This document shows, piece after piece, positions 60,585-64,000 of a stretch of DNA of 64,000 nucleotides. The notes beneath the pieces are model-generated. The model saw only the letters and a program-made list of their open reading frames with translations, was not told where the DNA came from and ran no database searches. Both the position numbers and the translations under genes were made by a program. Numbering within the stretch: position 1 is the stretch's first letter; every line of letters begins with the position of its first letter. This DNA is from DATKOF01 sp035524795. GTDB taxonomy: Bacteria; Pseudomonadota; Gammaproteobacteria; Burkholderiales; SG8-41. Location: the NCBI GenBank assembly GCA_035524795.1, contig DATKOF010000018.1:27606-91605 (forward strand), read 5' to 3'.

Positions 60585-63320
60585 TCACCGGGACTGACGC
60601 TGCGGAATATCTTCCAGCGCGGTCGCCGCCTTCAGGCACAGACAACCCGGCTGCTTGAGCGCAGTCACCGGCGCAGCCGACTGAAGCACGGTGCCTGGCG
60701 TCACGGGATTCGCCGTCACGACCGGCCGGCCGGTAATTACCAGCGCCGCCAGCGCACCGCAGGCAAATGCGATCGTCATCGATATCAGCGGCCCTGTCCG
60801 GCGGCGTGGTCCGGGATCGTGCGCAACGCCGGCCAGCGGCTTGTGTTCAACCGTCGTTGCGTCGGCCGCTGCGGATAAAGGCAGCGACAACGGCGATTCC
60901 GACTGCGCATCCGTTTTTGCCCGATCATCGCTGACGAGGTGGATCGCGACCGCGTCAATCTCCGCTTCAGCGCCGTCGTCGGCAACGGGCGGCACGCAAT
61001 CGGCAATCTGCTGTTCCGCTTCGGCAATGTGCGCATGCGCGGCCGCAGTCCTTGCCTGATTCGCGAGCCGGGCGCGCTCAACTGCCGCCTGCGCCTCGGC
61101 TTCCACTGCGAGCATTTCCTGCTCGGCGGCAAGCTGCTGCTGTTCGGCTTCGGCCCGTGTCGCCGCCAGCACAAGTCGTTCCTCCTGGATGCGCTGACGT
61201 TCCCGCGCGGCGGCGCTGCGTTTCTGCTGCATCTGCGCGGCGCGATGTCCCGCTTCGCGCGCCGCCGCCAACGCGGCCGCGCGTTCGGCTTCACCGCGCG
61301 TTTGTTCGCACGTCGCTTCCTGCGCAGCACGTTCGGCCGCGATCCGCTCCTCGGCGGCGGTGCGCAACGCGGTCTCCGCCTCGATGCGCGCGGTCGCTGC
61401 GGCCACGGCTTCGCGTTCGGCGCGCTGCCGGGCGCGCGTTTCCTTGATCAGCTTCAGCTCGGCATTTGCGCGCTGCATCGCCGCCACCGCCGCCTCGCGT
61501 TCGACCCGTTCGCGCAGCACCGCCGCGCGTACCGCGTGCCGCTCTTTTTCATGACGCTCCTGCGCCGCCGCTGCCGCCTGTTGTTCGGCGGCGGCAAACT
61601 GCTGCGCCTGTTGCAACGCCATCTGCTCCGCTGTTGCGCGCGCCGCGGCCGCGGCCGCCGCGGCGCGTTCAGTTTCGATTTTCTCCGCCGCCGCCATGGC
61701 CAGCGCGCGTTCGGTGTTGAGCCGCGCCTGCTGCTGCGCATGAATTTCGGCTTCGGCTGCCGCCCGCGCCTCGGCTTCACGCGCCAGTTCAGCCTCCGCC
61801 GCCGCACGCGCCAATGCCGCCGCGGTGGCCCGTTCTTCGGCGACAAGCCGTGCGCGCGCGCATTCGCACGCCTCGGTCTCGGCGCATTGCCGGCGCTCGG
61901 CCTGTTCGCGTACCCCGCGTTCGGCAACCGCGGCCAGCTGGGCCAGGCGCCCGCCTTCGGCCTCTGCTGCAACACGCGCTTCGGCGTCACCGCGCGCCTG
62001 CGCTTCGGCGTCCAGCCGGCACCGTGCCAATTGCTGCGCTTCGCGCTCGGCATTGTTGCGCGCGCGCGTAACCTCGGCGGTAACGCGTTCGAGTTCGGCC
62101 TTGGCCTCGGCCAGCGCGATCGCTTCCCGCTCCTCCTGGGCGCGCGCCTCGACGGCAGTACGCGCCCTGGCGTCGACCTGCGCGCGTGCGCGCGTTTCCT
62201 GCAGCACGCGGGTTTCAGCCTGCACACGCGCCTCCATCTCCTCCCGCGCCTGCAACTCCGTTTCCTCACGCTGTTTTGCGGCGTGCGCGAATTCGGCCTC
62301 GGCGCGTGCACGTGCTTCCGCCATGTCGCGCTGCATCGCCTCGGCGCGACGACGCGCCTCCAGCTGGACGATGCATTCGGCCTCGGCGGCGCGGCGCGCC
62401 TCGCTTTCCTCAAGCAGTCGCGCTTCATGTTCGGCCTTGGCGCGTTCGAGCGCGGTCAACTCCTGTTCAATTTTCAAGCGCGCCCCGGCGGCGGCACGCG
62501 CCTGCGTTTCATGGACGACACGCGCCCGGATTTCTGCCGCCGCGCCCTGCTCCGCGCACAGCCGTGCTTCGGCCTCAGCCGTTGCTGCCGCATCCGCTTC
62601 GCGCTGTGCCTCGATTATCAGTTTGAGTTCCGCCTCCGCGGTGCGGCGCTGTTCGGCCGCACGGCGGCCGCGGCTTTCCGCTTCCAGACGTTCGCGTGCG
62701 GCGGCTTCTGCTTCCGTCTCCGCCGCAGTACGCACCGCGGCTTCCTCAACCGCACGCTGTTCGGCGATGCGGCGCGCCCGCGCCAGCGCCTCGGCACGGG
62801 ATTCCTCGTGCGCACGCTGAGCCGCAGCGGCGGCGAGTTTCTCGGTCGCCACCTTCAACCGCGCAGCGCGCTCGCCGGCTTCGTCCGCGGCGTGCCGGTC
62901 GGCCACTTCGTGCTGCTGCGCCAGCCGGGCCGCTTCCTGATCCACGGCCAGCCGGCGTTGCGTCTGCTCCAGTGCGGCTGCCTCGGCGGCGCGGCGCTTT
63001 TCCGATTCGGCAAGCACCGACTGCTCGGCGTTGACGCGCGCCTGCGCCAGCCGGCAAACCTCTTCGTCCATACGGATTTTTTCGGCGACGGCATTCGCCG
63101 CCTCGCGTTCGAGCCGCGCGCGCTCCTCGGCTACGCTGCGCGCGCGCGACTCACGATCGGCGCGTGCACTGGCTGCGAGTTCGGCCCTTGCTTCCGCCTC
63201 GGCGCGTTGCACCGCTTCCTTGATGATGCGCAGGTCGATCGGCCTGCGGCCGTGCGCATCATTCGCGCCGGTGTCGGAGGCAAGCGACATATCGGGCCGT
63301 CTGGATGCGGTTTTGGTCAT
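60585..63320 (-). CDS. giant Ala/Glu/Arg-rich helical protein with C-terminal membrane anchor, function unknown
   Basis: 911 residues, not recognised as any characterised family. Residues 28-776 contain no proline; the whole protein has no Tyr or Trp. This stretch is dominated by Ala, Glu, Arg and Gln with few glycines, the pattern of a long coiled coil or single alpha-helix (at 0.15 nm per residue about 110 nm if continuous). A linker (777-841) ends in basic residues (GPRRRTGP). One membrane segment follows (about 845-863, ISMTIAFACGALAALVI), then a 45-residue tail with GCLCL. By the positive-inside rule the rod is cytoplasmic. A 6-residue block AELKLI recurs at 230 and 620. It could be a scaffold, polar organiser or TolA-like linker, although TolA has the opposite topology. 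A weak -10 (TAATAAT, 63361-63355) lies upstream; flhD follows in the same direction. Confidence 0.8.
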   Translation of the reverse strand: MTKTASRRPDMSLASDTGANDAHGRRPIDLRIIKEAVQRAEAEARAELAASARADRESRARSVAEERARLEREAANAVAEKIRMDEEVCRLAQARVNAEQSVLAESEKRRAAEAAALEQTQRRLAVDQEAARLAQQHEVADRHAADEAGERAARLKVATEKLAAAAAQRAHEESRAEALARARRIAEQRAVEEAAVRTAAETEAEAAARERLEAESRGRRAAEQRRTAEAELKLIIEAQREADAAATAEAEARLCAEQGAAAEIRARVVHETQARAAAGARLKIEQELTALERAKAEHEARLLEESEARRAAEAECIVQLEARRRAEAMQRDMAEARARAEAEFAHAAKQREETELQAREEMEARVQAETRVLQETRARAQVDARARTAVEARAQEEREAIALAEAKAELERVTAEVTRARNNAEREAQQLARCRLDAEAQARGDAEARVAAEAEGGRLAQLAAVAERGVREQAERRQCAETEACECARARLVAEERATAAALARAAAEAELAREAEARAAAEAEIHAQQQARLNTERALAMAAAEKIETERAAAAAAAARATAEQMALQQAQQFAAAEQQAAAAAQERHEKERHAVRAAVLRERVEREAAVAAMQRANAELKLIKETRARQRAEREAVAAATARIEAETALRTAAEERIAAERAAQEATCEQTRGEAERAAALAAAREAGHRAAQMQQKRSAAARERQRIQEERLVLAATRAEAEQQQLAAEQEMLAVEAEAQAAVERARLANQARTAAAHAHIAEAEQQIADCVPPVADDGAEAEIDAVAIHLVSDDRAKTDAQSESPLSLPLSAAADATTVEHKPLAGVAHDPGPRRRTGPLISMTIAFACGALAALVITGRPVVTANPVTPGTVLQSAAPVTALKQPGCLCLKAATALEDIPQRQSR

Positions 63321-63439
63321 CGGAAATCAGGTCGTACGGATTCTGCCGGGACCGATTATTACGCCCGGCTCCAGTGCGGAATAAGTCCGAAAAGAGCCGG
63401 CTTTCCCGCGCTTTCCGCGCTTTTGGCCGGAGTCGTTCC

Positions 63440-63835
63440 TCAGCCCTTGATACACTCGATCACGCCTTCGACAATGCGGCGGGCGCCGACCGCGATATTC
63501 TCAAGGCGCTCTTCATAACTGAGAACGCGGTAGCTGCCGCATGATTGCGTGGATGCGATTTTCTCCGCCTGCTGACGAAACGCCAGTTCCGAACTGCCGT
63601 CGTCGCCGTCCGCAAACAGTGTGCGCTTCAGCGTCAGGCGGTAGGTGGTGCCGGTCACTCGGGAGACATCGACGTTCCACGGACGGATGACATCATTGGT
63701 GTAAAGGAGGAACCCGGTGGCGGCGACGGCAGTGACGTCGAGAGGATGGAATTCCCGCGTCAGCGCCTCGACATGGCTGGTGCCGGATGCGCAGCCCGTC
63801 AGCGCGAATAGAATAATAAAAGCCTTTTTCGGCAT
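63440..63835 (-). CDS. small putative lipoprotein, unknown function
   Basis: 131 residues with a short signal sequence ending in a lipobox (FALTGC, Cys15). The mature part has no family I recognise; it contains alternating strands (TGFLLYTNDVI, TYRLTLKRTLFADGDDG) and two further Cys (QSCGSYRV; VIECIKG) that could form a disulfide. It lies upstream of the giant helical protein on the same strand (119-base gap) and downstream of the tRNA. It could be an outer-membrane partner or unrelated. Confidence 0.72.
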   Translation of the reverse strand: MPKKAFIILFALTGCASGTSHVEALTREFHPLDVTAVAATGFLLYTNDVIRPWNVDVSRVTGTTYRLTLKRTLFADGDDGSSELAFRQQAEKIASTQSCGSYRVLSYEERLENIAVGARRIVEGVIECIKG

Positions 63836-63942
63836 GGCGCCTGTTTCCCGACGCCATGAAACACCAGTTTTGCCCGCGACGAGACTCCGAATTCGGGGGC
63901 AAAACGGCGTTATTTTTGGGTATGGCTTTCGCGACGGGACCG

Positions 63943-64000
<58 letters not shown>

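Noticed and set aside
60577..60588. GTGA-N4-TCAC palindrome as a CRP site for flhDC
   Set aside because: The spacing is 4 instead of 6 bases and it overlaps the stop codon of the upstream gene, about 285 bases from flhD.
60939..63518. Long plus-strand open frame of 859 codons opposite the helical-rod gene
   Set aside because: Its protein is Arg/Phe/Leu-rich without domains. It is the expected mirror of a gene rich in Ala, Glu and Arg codons at high GC.

Overview
The window is a high-GC stretch that reads as a betaproteobacterium. The evidence is an FlhDC master regulator, a flagellar fli/flg/flh gene set in the order common in that class, MotAB plus MotCD stators, and a pilS-pilR-PP0621 block at one edge. 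No rRNA or species marker is present, so the family is left open. Almost all of the window is one continuous chemotaxis and flagellar locus of about 57 kb.

Layout. 1-2973 (minus): end of a type IV pilus regulatory block, pilR (cut by the window edge), pilS and a small PP0621-family protein. 3047-13070 (minus): chemotaxis cluster, written downstream to upstream as cheB, cheD, cheR, one methyl-accepting protein, cheW, cheA, a CheY, a short CheZ-like protein and an EAL-HDOD signalling protein. 13491-18246 (plus): a soluble hybrid histidine kinase with its NarL-type regulator, then two GGDEF diguanylate cyclases. 18431-24869 (plus): flagellin and filament genes fliC, flaG, fliD, fliS, fliT, then a FliK-like protein, a stand-alone FlhB C-terminal domain and a YcgR-type PilZ protein. 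24897-36181: fliE (minus), then fliFGHIJK and fliLMNOPQR (plus), which form the basal body, C-ring and export gate. 36232-46517 (minus): flgBCDEFGHIJ and flgKL, for rod, rings, hook and hook-filament junction. 46692-48330 (plus): flgA, flgM, flgN. 48364-56026 (minus): flhB-flhA-flhF-flhG-fliA-motC-motD. 56148-60294 (minus): flhD-flhC, motA-motB, cheY-cheZ. 60585-63835 (minus): a 911-residue helical membrane-anchored protein of unknown function and a small lipoprotein. A proline tRNA (anticodon CGG) is cut by the right edge.

Regulation can be partly read from the DNA. Four promoter regions (cheA, fliF, fliL, flhB) share the same geometry: AATAN, 16 bases, a T-rich pentamer, 27 bases, then GATAAT. 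I interpret this as FlhD4C2 boxes in front of sigma-70 -10 elements that lack a normal -35 (class II genes). A second set of promoters fits the FliA (sigma-28) consensus TAAAGTTT-N11/12-GCCGATAA. They lie before fliC, fliD, flgK, flgM, motA and one diguanylate cyclase (class III genes). The expected hierarchy is therefore FlhDC, then hook-basal body, export, FliA and FlgM, then filament, stator and c-di-GMP genes.

The least explained element is the 911-residue protein directly upstream of flhDC. It has about 750 consecutive residues without proline, is rich in Ala, Glu and Arg, has no Tyr or Trp, and ends in one membrane segment with a short tail. It looks like a very long cytoplasmic helical rod or coiled coil tethered to the inner membrane.
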